Assembly: GCA_964534415.1 (NCBI GenBank) | Contig: CAZHOL010000012.1 | Location: forward strand, 1-17,973 | DNA length: 17,973 nucleotides | Reading direction: 5' to 3' | Source: CAYLNC01 sp964534415 | GTDB taxonomy: Bacteria; Patescibacteriota; Minisyncoccia; Phycocordibacterales; JAACPR01 | Shown here: in pieces, positions 1-6,381 of the stretch | How the letters are laid out: every line of letters begins with the position of its first letter | Position numbering within the stretch: position 1 is the first letter of the stretch | Notes under the pieces: model-generated | Seen by the model: only the letters and a program-made list of their open reading frames with translations | What the model was told of the DNA's origin: nothing | Databases searched by the model: none | Position numbers and translations under genes: made by a program

Positions 1-554
1 CCGGCGGAACCAGTTCGAATCATATTCGCAATGAAGGCAAGGCAAACTTCTACATCATCGTCGAGGATTTGCCAAAAGTTAATCCCGATTTCTATTTAAG
101 CGGCGCGAAAATTATTACCTCAGAATATCAGCGTCCACATCCTGTCGCAAAAACTAGCCAATACATGCGCGCGGTGCTCCTGTGGGATGAGGTTGTTAAA
201 AAAGGCGCAGTCGAAGTTCTCTATCATCACAACAACAATGTTTTAGAGTGTGCAACGAGCAATGTCTTCATCGTGAAGGATGGCAAAGTTTTTACGCCGA
301 AAGATAACATGTTGCACGGAATCACTCGCAAAGTAATTCTCAATATCGCAAAGAAAAATAAAATTCAAGCCGAAGAGAAAAACTTTTCTCTAAATGATTT
401 GGTTGACGCCGACGAAGTCTTCATCACTTCATCCGGCAAGGTGCGTGTCATGCCGATTATTCAAGTAGATTCTCGAAAAATTGCAGACGGCAAAGCGGGT
501 ACTGTGACTAAATTCCTCATGCAGAAATTCGACGAATTAACAGCGGCGAATTAA
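1..554 (+). CDS. Class IV aminotransferase (BCAT / D-amino-acid transaminase family), 3' part
   Basis: This gene enters from the left edge and is open in frame from position 3 with no start visible, so only about the last 183 residues are seen. It belongs to the fold-type IV PLP-dependent aminotransferases, which include branched-chain and D-amino-acid transaminases. The PLP-binding lysine is the K of the segment PVAKTSQYMRA (codon at 150-152). The family signature follows as ECATSNVFIV, then GITRKVI. The region DADEVFITSSGKVRVMP is the usual C-terminal substrate/phosphate segment. A TTG at 69 is internal and is not the real start. Which substrate is used (branched-chain 2-oxo acids or D-alanine/D-glutamate) cannot be decided from this fragment. 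The stop lies 38 nt before tRNA-Val, and a tRNA promoter fills that gap. Confidence 0.9.
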   Translation, partial: GGTSSNHIRNEGKANFYIIVEDLPKVNPDFYLSGAKIITSEYQRPHPVAKTSQYMRAVLLWDEVVKKGAVEVLYHHNNNVLECATSNVFIVKDGKVFTPKDNMLHGITRKVILNIAKKNKIQAEEKNFSLNDLVDADEVFITSSGKVRVMPIIQVDSRKIADGKAGTVTKFLMQKFDELTAAN

Positions 555-583
555 TAGACTTTTTCTGAGATTTTTGATATTCT
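555..583 (+). promoter_or_regulatory. Promoter of tRNA-Val / tsaD
   Basis: TAGACT at 555-560 (4 of 6 matches to the -35 consensus), a 17-nt spacer, then TATTCT at 578-583 preceded by TG at 575-576 (extended -10). The predicted start at about 590 is only about 3 nt before the tRNA. It begins right after the aminotransferase stop codon. This is a pattern match only. Confidence 0.55.
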
Positions 584-592
584 CAATGAGAA

Positions 593-665
593 GCGCGATT
601 AGCTCAGTTGGTAGAGCGCAACATTGACGTTGTTGATGCCAGGGGTTCGAGTCCCTTATCGCGCA
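593..665 (+). tRNA. tRNA-Val (anticodon GAC)
   Basis: A full cloverleaf can be folded by eye. The acceptor is GCGCGAT / ATCGCGC, the D-stem GCTC / GAGC with loop AGTTGGTA, the anticodon stem CAACA / TGTTG with loop TTGACGT (anticodon GAC at 626-628), and the T-stem AGGGG / CCCTT with loop TTCGAGT. The discriminator is A at 665. The 3' CCA is not encoded (the next bases are CAAAATG), so a CCA-adding enzyme is required. The tsaD start codon lies 4 nt after the tRNA. Confidence 0.97.
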
Positions 666-669
666 CAAA

Positions 670-1833
670 ATGAAAGTCCTGGGAATCGAGACGAGCTGTG
701 ACGAGACAGCTCTCGCTCTAATTGAAGTTGAAAACGGCACAGAAACCAAATTCAAAACTTTGGGTACTGTTATTCATTCGCAGATCGAAGAGCACAAGCC
801 ATTCGGCGGCGTCATGCCGATTCTCGCAAAACGCGAGCATGCGCGAAATCTCATCCCACTTCTTAATTCCCTTTTGGAAAAAACAAATTTGAAGCAAGAA
901 AAAGTGGCGGAAATTTCTGCCGAACAAAAGGCCAAAATCGAAGAGATCCTCTCTCGCGAAAATGACTTAGTTCAAGTTTTTCTAAAATTCATAAGCACAG
1001 TTTCTAAACCAGATATCGACATGTTGGCAGTCACTTCTGGGCCGGGATTGGAGCCGGCTTTGTGGGTCGGAATTAGCTTCGCAAAGGCCCTTTCCTACGT
1101 CTGGAACGTGCCTTTGATACCAACTAATCACATGGAGGGCCATATCGTTTCTGTGCTCAAGGAAGGCCAAAATATGCGTAATTTTGCCTTTCCTGCGGTC
1201 GCTCTGCTCATTTCTGGCGGTCATACCGAACTGGTTTTGGTCAAAAATTGGGGCGATTATCAATTACTCGGTCAGACTCGTGACGATGCTGTCGGTGAAG
1301 CTTTCGACAAAGTGGCGCGCCTGCTCGGTTTACCATATCCTGGAGGTCCGCAAATTTCCAAATTAGCCGAGGTTGCGCGCAGCGAAAATTTGCAAAATGA
1401 CGAAATTAAATTGCCTCGCCCAATGCTTCACAGCAAAGATTTTGATTTTTCTTTCGCTGGTTTGAAAACCTCAGTTCTATATCTCACCGATGATTTGAAG
1501 AAAGAAAATAAGTTGGATGATAACACGCGGAAAATTATTGCGCGTGAATTTGAGGATGCGGTCACTGAGGTGCTTTTCAAAAAAACAAAATTAGCGCTCG
1601 AGGAGTGCGGTGCAGGAACTCTCATTATTGGTGGAGGTGTTATTGCTAACACGACGATTAGAAATAAATTTACTGAGTTAGAAAATGACGGCATCACAGT
1701 TCTCATTCCAGAAATGTCTGCAACGACTGACAACGCGCTCATGATCGCGATCGCTGGATATATGAAATCTCTGCGAATTGTTCCGATGATTTGTCCTGAT
1801 ATAAAGGCGGAAGGAAATTTGGGGTTAAGTTAA
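670..1833 (+). CDS. tsaD: tRNA N6-adenosine threonylcarbamoyltransferase TsaD
   Basis: TsaD (Kae1/YgjD) transfers the threonylcarbamoyl group from TC-AMP to A37 of ANN-decoding tRNAs, working with TsaB/TsaE partners in the cytoplasm. Visible hallmarks are the N-terminal GIETSCDET, the metal ligands in HMEGH (His154 and His158), SGGHTELVLV, the FDKVARLLGLPYPGGP segment, SFAGLKTSV, GGGVIAN, and the C-terminal metal-binding Asp (about residue 354) in SATTDNA. The protein has 387 residues against about 337 in E. coli. The extra length is mostly a charged insertion of about 43 residues (roughly 72-115) between KREHARNLIPLL and the DMLAVTSGPGL core. The ATG at 670 is only 4 nt past the tRNA-Val 3' end, with no room for a Shine-Dalgarno. 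Its mRNA is therefore probably freed by tRNA 3' processing. Confidence 0.96.
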   Translation: MKVLGIETSCDETALALIEVENGTETKFKTLGTVIHSQIEEHKPFGGVMPILAKREHARNLIPLLNSLLEKTNLKQEKVAEISAEQKAKIEEILSRENDLVQVFLKFISTVSKPDIDMLAVTSGPGLEPALWVGISFAKALSYVWNVPLIPTNHMEGHIVSVLKEGQNMRNFAFPAVALLISGGHTELVLVKNWGDYQLLGQTRDDAVGEAFDKVARLLGLPYPGGPQISKLAEVARSENLQNDEIKLPRPMLHSKDFDFSFAGLKTSVLYLTDDLKKENKLDDNTRKIIAREFEDAVTEVLFKKTKLALEECGAGTLIIGGGVIANTTIRNKFTELENDGITVLIPEMSATTDNALMIAIAGYMKSLRIVPMICPDIKAEGNLGLS

Positions 1834-1853
1834 AATTTTGATAAATTTTTTGT

Positions 1854-1881
1854 TTGACTTTTTGCTTCAATTTGCTACATT
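1854..1881 (+). promoter_or_regulatory. Strong extended -10 promoter without a downstream gene
   Basis: TTGACT at 1854-1859 (5 of 6), a 16-nt spacer, TACATT at 1876-1881, and TG at 1873-1874 giving an extended -10. The predicted start is near 1888. It points into a terminator hairpin at 1910-1940 rather than a gene. Confidence 0.6.
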
Positions 1882-1887
1882 GAAAGT

Positions 1888-1940
1888 ACAAAGCTCCGAA
1901 AGGATCCGAGAAACCCCGCTGAAAAGCGGGGTTTCGATTT
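1888..1940 (+). ncRNA. Candidate short structured RNA
   Basis: The interval between the promoter at 1854-1881 and the terminator at 1910-1940 is about 50 nt and has no reading frame. It can fold into a small hairpin (TCC GAAA GGA at about 1895-1904) followed by the 11-bp terminator stem, both closed by GAAA tetraloops. It is convergent with, and ends at the stop codon of, the PemK/MazF-like gene on the other strand. It may be a genuine small RNA, or just a spurious promoter next to the tsaD terminator. The function is unknown. Confidence 0.3.
1910..1940 (+). terminator. Rho-independent terminator after tsaD
   Basis: An 11-bp perfect stem, GAAACCCCGCT (1910-1920) with AGCGGGGTTTC (1925-1935), closed by a GAAA loop and followed by a short T-rich tail (GATTTATAA). 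It sits between the convergent tsaD and PemK-like genes. Confidence 0.8.
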
Positions 1941-2325
1941 ATAACATCTTTATTAATTTATATTTAATAGACGTAAATATGTCGTCCTTCATTTGATACA
2001 TTTTTCTACTCAGTCTTTTGATACTGACTAATTTTAGCTGGGCCAGAATTACAGAAACTTGTAATTCATTCACGTCAGTAAAATTATAGTAGTAATCAAT
2101 CGCTTTTTGTTTTGTTGATAAGGGAACTATCCAAAACATTGCATTGTTAAATTTTTTTAATATTAGAGCTGGTCTTGAAAAACGTTCTCCTGATCCATTT
2201 TGCTCAGACCCTATATTTAATCCACAATATATCATCCACACTTCTCCTTCTTTGGGAAAGGTCCTCACAGAATTACTTTCCTCTAAATTTTTCTTCACTT
2301 CATTCCATTCATCGAAATGTTTCAT
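1939..2325 (-). CDS. PemK/MazF-family toxin-like protein (no adjacent antitoxin)
   Basis: This 128-residue protein resembles the PemK/MazF endoribonucleases, small SH3-like barrels that cleave mRNA at short motifs. The core is visible as EGEVWMIYCGLNIGSEQNG (residues 27-44), then the conserved RPALILKKFN (51-60), a buried strand FWIVPLSTK, and SVILAQLKLVSIKRLSR, which matches the family pattern of S/Q before the R-rich helix. The first 25 residues form a charged helical extension. There is no small antitoxin gene on either side: upstream is the divergent valS and downstream the tsaD terminator. It could be an unpaired toxin with a distant antitoxin or a domesticated RNase. A -10 element ends 6 nt before the ATG, so a leaderless message is likely. 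Confidence 0.8.
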   Translation of the reverse strand: MKHFDEWNEVKKNLEESNSVRTFPKEGEVWMIYCGLNIGSEQNGSGERFSRPALILKKFNNAMFWIVPLSTKQKAIDYYYNFTDVNELQVSVILAQLKLVSIKRLSRKMYQMKDDIFTSIKYKLIKML

Positions 2326-2331
2326 AAGGAA

Positions 2332-2340
2332 AGCATAGCA
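2332..2340 (-). promoter_or_regulatory. Extended -10 of the PemK-like gene
   Basis: On the minus strand, TGCTATGCT ends 6 nt before the ATG at 2325, so transcription would begin at or next to the start codon. No Shine-Dalgarno is present in the intervening TTCCTT. No good -35 was found. Confidence 0.5.
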
Positions 2341-2407
2341 AAGCGTTATAAAATCCTGATGAAGAAATTCTAAAGAAATGATAAATATTCCAATTTCCCC
2401 TCATTTT

Positions 2408-2416
2408 TGCTATGAT
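2408..2416 (+). promoter_or_regulatory. Extended -10 of valS
   Basis: TGCTATGAT at 2408-2416 ends 7 nt before the ATG at 2424. It overlaps the upstream in-frame ATG at 2412, which would then be promoter DNA and not a start codon. The -35 region (TTCCAA around 2388-2393) is weak. Confidence 0.55.
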
Positions 2417-2423
2417 TTTGCGT

Positions 2424-4607
2424 ATGAACGAGAAATTTTTAAAGCCATACGATCCAAACACAACCGAGGCGAAAATCTATCAAATGTGGCTTGATAGCGG
2501 TTTTTTTAATCCTGATAAATGTATTGAGGCTGGTGTTACTTCAGTTGATGCAGAAAAATTCTCAATCGTCCTCCCTCCTCCAAATGTAACAGGAACTTTG
2601 CACATGGGTCACGCCGCAATGCTCGCTATCGAAGACATCATGGTTCGATACAACAGAATGTTGGGTAAAAGAACTCTGTGGTTACCAGGAACAGATCACG
2701 CTGCAATCGCCACTCAGACGAAAGTTGAAAAAGAATTACAGAAAGACAAAATCCGCAAACAGGATTTGGGACGCGAAAAATTTCTCGAGAAAGTTGCCGA
2801 GTTTGCACAAAACAGCCACGACACAATCGCTAGTCAGATAAAATCGATGGGCTCATCTGTTGATTGGTCTCGTGAGGCTTTCACATTGGATGCGACTCGC
2901 GGCAAAGCGGTGTTCACGGCTTTCAAAAACATGTATGAAGACGGGCTAATCTATCGCGGTGACAAAATAGTGAACTGGGACCCAAAGGGGCAGACCGTAA
3001 TTTCTGATGATGAAATTATCGCAATAGAGGAAAAAACAAAATTCTATTATTTGAAATACGGACCTTTCACAATCGGAACAACTCGACCTGAAACAAAATT
3101 CGGCGACAAATATGTGGTTATGCATCCAGACGACACGCGATATGCACAATACAAACACGGCGACACAATTGAATTGGAATGGATTAACGGACCAATCAAG
3201 GCAACAATAATCAAGGATTCCGCCATCGATATGGAATTCGGAACTGGTGTCATGACAATCACTCCATGGCACGACCGAGCCGATTTTGAAATTGCAGAGC
3301 GACACAAATTGAACAAAGAACAAATTATCGATCAGTTTGGTAAACTTCTCCCTATCGCAGGCGAATTTTCTGGCGTAAAAATTTCTGAAGCCCGCGAGAA
3401 AATTATCGCAAAATTACAATCAAAAGGTCTCGTTGAAAAAATCGACGAAAACTACATGCACTCTGTTAATACTGCCGAGAGAAGCGGTGGCGTTTTGGAA
3501 CCTCAAATCATGCGCCAATGGTTCATCGATGTTAACAAGGAATTCCCTATCAAACATTCTAATTTGAAAGGAATCAAAACCGGCGACATGGTGACTTTGA
3601 AAAAATTAATGCAAAGCGTTGTTCGCTCAGAGGAAATTAAAATTATTCCTGACCGATTCAACGGTATTTACTTCAACTGGATTGATAATTTGCGAGACTG
3701 GTGCATTTCAAGACAAATTTGGTATGGACATCGAATTCCAGTTTGGTACAAAGGCGAGGAAATTCAAGTTAGCGAAACCAGCCCTGGCGCAGATTGGGTT
3801 CAAGACGAAGACACCCTCGACACTTGGTTTTCATCTGGGCTTTGGACTTTCTCAACTCTCGGTTGGCCAGAAAAGACTGCCGATTTGAAAAATTATCATC
3901 CAACAAATGTTTTGGAGACCGGATATGACATTATTTTCTTCTGGGTTGCCCGAATGATTCTAATGACAACATATTGCATCGGTGAAATTCCTTTTGAAAC
4001 TGTGTATATGCATGGACTTGTTCGCGATGCTCAAGGCCGAAAAATGTCAAAGTCTCTCGGCAACATCATGGATCCGGTTGATTTGATTAACAAATACGGA
4101 GCCGACGCTACTCGTCTATCTCTCATCATCGGAACTGGACCAGGAAACGATTCAAAAATGTCAGAGGACAAGATCCGCGCCTACAAAAAATTCGCAAATA
4201 AAATTTGGAATGCAACACGATTCGTTTTGGAAAATACAAAAACAGAAAATCTCGCCGCCGACGCAAAAATTCTACCCGAAGATCAAAAACACATAGACGA
4301 TTGGAACACCCAGCTCGCTGAAATTGACGGCGATTTGAAAAACTTCCGCTTCTATTTGGCAGGAGAGAAACTTTATCATTATTTCTGGCACACATTCGCA
4401 GACAAAATAATCGAGGAATCAAAATCTGCGCTAAACGGCCCAGACGGAGAAGTCAAAATTTCAAAACAAAATATGTTGTATAATATTTTGGTAGCTACTT
4501 TGAAAGCACTTCATCCTTTCATGCCATTCGTCACAGAAGAAATTTGGCAAAGTCTTCCAAAAAAAGAAAGCGAATTGATCATGGTTTCAAAGTGGCCTAA
4601 AATTTAA
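2424..4607 (+). CDS. valS: Valyl-tRNA synthetase
   Basis: ValS charges tRNA-Val with valine and edits mis-charged threonine. The class I signatures are clear: PPPNVTGTLHMGHA with HMGH at residues 60-63, and KMSKS at 540-544. The CP1 editing domain shows TTRPET and TPWHD. WCISRQIWYGHRIPVWY and DTWFSSGLW are typical of the ValS/IleS group. The ending ALHPFMPFVTEEIWQSLP closes the anticodon-binding domain. The protein then stops at about 727 residues, against about 880-950 in most bacteria, so the C-terminal coiled-coil tRNA-binding arm is absent. I chose the ATG at 2424 (MNEKFLKPYDP) over the ATG at 2412 because the latter lies inside the -10 element and ValS proteins normally begin near this point. 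The stop overlaps the next start by one base. Confidence 0.97.
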   Translation: MNEKFLKPYDPNTTEAKIYQMWLDSGFFNPDKCIEAGVTSVDAEKFSIVLPPPNVTGTLHMGHAAMLAIEDIMVRYNRMLGKRTLWLPGTDHAAIATQTKVEKELQKDKIRKQDLGREKFLEKVAEFAQNSHDTIASQIKSMGSSVDWSREAFTLDATRGKAVFTAFKNMYEDGLIYRGDKIVNWDPKGQTVISDDEIIAIEEKTKFYYLKYGPFTIGTTRPETKFGDKYVVMHPDDTRYAQYKHGDTIELEWINGPIKATIIKDSAIDMEFGTGVMTITPWHDRADFEIAERHKLNKEQIIDQFGKLLPIAGEFSGVKISEAREKIIAKLQSKGLVEKIDENYMHSVNTAERSGGVLEPQIMRQWFIDVNKEFPIKHSNLKGIKTGDMVTLKKLMQSVVRSEEIKIIPDRFNGIYFNWIDNLRDWCISRQIWYGHRIPVWYKGEEIQVSETSPGADWVQDEDTLDTWFSSGLWTFSTLGWPEKTADLKNYHPTNVLETGYDIIFFWVARMILMTTYCIGEIPFETVYMHGLVRDAQGRKMSKSLGNIMDPVDLINKYGADATRLSLIIGTGPGNDSKMSEDKIRAYKKFANKIWNATRFVLENTKTENLAADAKILPEDQKHIDDWNTQLAEIDGDLKNFRFYLAGEKLYHYFWHTFADKIIEESKSALNGPDGEVKISKQNMLYNILVATLKALHPFMPFVTEEIWQSLPKKESELIMVSKWPKI

Positions 4608-5338
4608 TGGACCTAATCACTGCTTTATTACTAATTTTCTTTGGTGGAATATTCCCCACTTTTATTTGGCTGTATTTCTGGTTGCGCGAAGATGCAAAAA
4701 ATCCTGAACCAAGTTGGATTATCGTGAAAACTTTCATCTTCGGAATGTTGGCAGTTCCTGTCGCCGGAGCGATTCAGCATCTCATCAAAACGACAATCTT
4801 TCCTGATTCCGATATTCGCATAATGTTTTTTGAGAAATATCTGCTAACTCTCTCGATCATCATCGTATGGGCCACAGTGGAGGAAGTGTTGAAGTACATC
4901 GCAAGCCTCAAGGGAGGACTTTCAAACAAGTCTAATAACGAACCGCTTGATGCGTTTGTTTACATGATAACCGCAGGACTCGGGTTCGCCGCACTAGAAA
5001 ATTCTCTGTTTGTTTATGATTTAATTCGTTCTGGAGATGCTTTGACAAATATAATTATTACGAGCAACATGAGATTTCTAGGCGCATCGGTACTGCACAT
5101 TATTTCTTCAGGAATTATTGGAATTTTTCTATCTTTGTCGTATTACAAAAGTAATGAGATCAAGAAGCGCTATCTGCTGAGCGGACTTATCCTAGCAATT
5201 ACATTGCACTCCATTTTTAATTCTTTTATAATTAGATCTGAAGGATTTACATTGACTGCGTTTGCGATGTCGTGGCTCGTAGCGCTTGTTTTAATTCTTT
5301 ACGTCGAAAAAATTAAAAACAAAAAATTATTAAATTAA
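4607..5338 (+). CDS. PrsW-family intramembrane metalloprotease
   Basis: A 243-residue multi-pass membrane protein of about 7-8 helices. The PrsW family signature residues are all present: EExxK (E92, E93, K96 in VEEVLKY), GFAALEN with E131, HIISSG with H164, and HSIFN with H201. PrsW of Bacillus makes the first cut in the anti-sigma factor RsiW, and the family belongs to the CAAX-protease-like superfamily. The start codon shares one base with the valS stop (TAATG), so translation is probably coupled to valS. hsp20 follows after 10 nt. Its substrate here is unknown; the membrane protein encoded at 16975-17406 is one candidate in this window, which is inference only. Confidence 0.85.
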   Translation: MDLITALLLIFFGGIFPTFIWLYFWLREDAKNPEPSWIIVKTFIFGMLAVPVAGAIQHLIKTTIFPDSDIRIMFFEKYLLTLSIIIVWATVEEVLKYIASLKGGLSNKSNNEPLDAFVYMITAGLGFAALENSLFVYDLIRSGDALTNIIITSNMRFLGASVLHIISSGIIGIFLSLSYYKSNEIKKRYLLSGLILAITLHSIFNSFIIRSEGFTLTAFAMSWLVALVLILYVEKIKNKKLLN

Positions 5339-5348
5339 AAATAAAATC

Positions 5349-5825
5349 ATGTTAAAGAAAAAGAAATCATTATTTGAAAGACTCACTGGCTCTGTAAAGG
5401 TTGATGATTTTGATGATGACATGATTCACGACGAGGACGAGGAAATTTCTAAGCCCGCATCAGATTCTCTTTCTGAAATTGAAGAACGACACGATATTGG
5501 TCAGCTTTCTGTTGATGTAATAAATCAACCAGACGAAATAATAATTCGCGCGATTGTCGCTGGTGTTAAACCACATGAATTGGACGTTCAAATTTCTCGA
5601 GACATGGTCGTAATTACGGGTACACGCGAAGAAGAAAAAGAGATTGAAGAACACGACTACTACCACCGCGAATTACATTGGGGAAGTTTTTCTCGAAAGA
5701 TTTTGTTGCCTGAAGAAATTGACGTCGAGCTTTCAACAGCTAGCGAAAAACACGGGCTACTAGAATTACACCTCACAAAAATCGACAAAAACAAGAAGAC
5801 AAAATTACAGGTTAAGTCTATTTAA
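5349..5825 (+). CDS. Hsp20/alpha-crystallin small heat-shock protein
   Basis: Small heat-shock proteins are ATP-independent holdases that bind unfolding proteins in the cytoplasm. The alpha-crystallin domain spans about residues 52-147. It contains QLSVDVINQPDEIIIRAIVAGV, VVITGTREE, SFSRKILLPEEID and the closing GLLELHLTK. The N-terminal 50 residues are unusual: a lysine-rich start (MLKKKKSLFERL) followed by a strongly acidic stretch (DDFDDDMIHDEDEE). The C-terminal IxI motif is not obvious. It is the last gene of the valS-prsW-hsp20 run and is followed at once by a 20-bp inverted repeat. No CIRCE-type operator was seen. Confidence 0.92.
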   Translation: MLKKKKSLFERLTGSVKVDDFDDDMIHDEDEEISKPASDSLSEIEERHDIGQLSVDVINQPDEIIIRAIVAGVKPHELDVQISRDMVVITGTREEEKEIEEHDYYHRELHWGSFSRKILLPEEIDVELSTASEKHGLLELHLTKIDKNKKTKLQVKSI

Positions 5826-5910
5826 GAAATAATTAAAAGCACCGTATCGAAATCCTCCGCAGGCCGAAGGCCGAGGACCCGGATTGAGAGACGGTGCTTT
5901 TAATTATTTC
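5826..5910. terminator. Long inverted repeat with nested hairpins (bidirectional terminator)
   Basis: The outer arms at 5826-5845 and 5891-5910 are perfect 20-bp complements with the core AAAAGCACCGT / ACGGTGCTTTT. Both ends are A/T rich, so it can end transcripts from hsp20 (+) and from tRNA-Phe (-). The 45-nt interior is G+C-rich and folds again: AATCC (5851-5855) with GGATT (5881-5885), and GGCC (5862-5865) with GGCC (5869-5872). It shares the outer core with the element at 12095-12240. Confidence 0.8.
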
Positions 5911-5916
5911 TACTGG

Positions 5917-5992
5917 TGGTGTCAGGACCCGGGCTCGAACCGGGGACCCTTCCCTCTTCAGGGGAATGCTCTACCAACTGAGCTATCCTGAC
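5917..5992 (-). tRNA. tRNA-Phe (anticodon GAA)
   Basis: The cloverleaf is clean: acceptor GTCAGGA / TCCTGAC, D-stem GCTC / GAGC, anticodon stem TTCCC / GGGAA with loop CTGAAGA (GAA), five-base variable loop, and T-stem CCCGG / CCGGG with loop TTCGAGC. The discriminator A is followed by an encoded CCA, and then by a second CCA at 5914-5916. The gene starts 8 nt after the stop codon of the upstream coiled-coil protein gene. Confidence 0.97.
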
Positions 5993-5993
5993 A

Positions 5994-6009
5994 AATCGCC
6001 TTAGCGATT
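5994..6009 (-). other. Stop-codon hairpin one base before tRNA-Phe
   Basis: On the minus strand AATCGC TAAG GCGATT forms a 6-bp stem with a 4-nt loop. The loop contains the TAA stop of the upstream gene (6003-6001). The hairpin ends at 5994, and the tRNA begins at 5992. See the matching arrangement at 6382-6395. Confidence 0.55.
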
Positions 6010-6285
6010 GAATAAATCTAGCATACTTTTGAAATCTAGTGAAGTGGTTTTCTCCTTCATTTCACTGACCGTTTCTGTAGTATCTTTGACCGAGGAATAC
6101 AGGTCGAGGGCCTTTTGAACATTCATCATTGCGTAGTTGTAGATGAAAGCAATTACTCCAAAATATACTAGCCATTTAATAGCACCGACAACGTTCTGTA
6201 ATCTGAGGCGATTATTTATTTTTTTAATTGCGCGCTGATTTTCTTCAACTTTTTCTAAAATTTCTTTAAGTATTTCGTCGTTCAT
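6001..6285 (-). CDS. Small coiled-coil membrane protein, function unknown
   Basis: This 94-residue protein is not recognised as a named family. Residues 1-30 (MNDEILKEILEKVEENQRAIKKINNRL) are a charged amphipathic, coiled-coil-like helix. Residues about 34-54 (GAIKWLVYFGVIAFIYNYAMM) form one membrane helix. A second polar helical tail follows (SVKDTTETVSEMKEKTTSLDFKSMLDLF). The gene is squeezed between tRNA-Arg (20 nt upstream) and tRNA-Phe (8 nt downstream). An extended -10, TGATATAAT, ends 6 nt before its ATG, so it has its own predicted leaderless promoter. Confidence 0.75.
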   Translation of the reverse strand: MNDEILKEILEKVEENQRAIKKINNRLRLQNVVGAIKWLVYFGVIAFIYNYAMMNVQKALDLYSSVKDTTETVSEMKEKTTSLDFKSMLDLFNR

Positions 6286-6291
6286 GAAAAT

Positions 6292-6300
6292 ATTATATCA
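6292..6300 (-). promoter_or_regulatory. Extended -10 of the coiled-coil membrane protein gene
   Basis: TGATATAAT on the minus strand is a perfect extended -10. It lies 5 nt beyond the encoded CCA of tRNA-Arg and ends 6 nt before the ATG at 6285. Any -35 would have to fall within the tRNA-Arg T-arm. Confidence 0.6.
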
Positions 6301-6305
6301 CACAC

Positions 6306-6380
6306 TGGTGCCCTCGGCGGGAATCGAACCTACAATTACCCCTTAGGACGGGGCAGTTATATCCATTTAACTACGAGGGC
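6306..6380 (-). tRNA. tRNA-Arg (anticodon CCT)
   Basis: Acceptor GCCCTCG / CGAGGGC, D-stem GTTA / TAAC, anticodon stem GCCCC / GGGGT with loop GTCCTAA (CCT, reads AGG), variable loop of only 4 nt, T-loop TTCGATT, discriminator A, CCA encoded. The T-stem GTAGG / CCCGC contains an A-C mismatch and a T-G wobble, which is unusual. The tRNA starts 6 nt after the glutaredoxin stop codon. Confidence 0.95.
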
Positions 6381-6381
6381 C

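Noticed and set aside
537..755. Minus-strand 72-codon frame over the tRNA
   Set aside because: It is antisense to tRNA-Val and the start of tsaD and has no start signals.
593..1833. A functional substrate link between tRNA-Val and TsaD
   Set aside because: t6A is placed on tRNAs with U36 (ANN codons). This tRNA has anticodon GAC, so it is not a substrate; the adjacency is of regulatory interest only.
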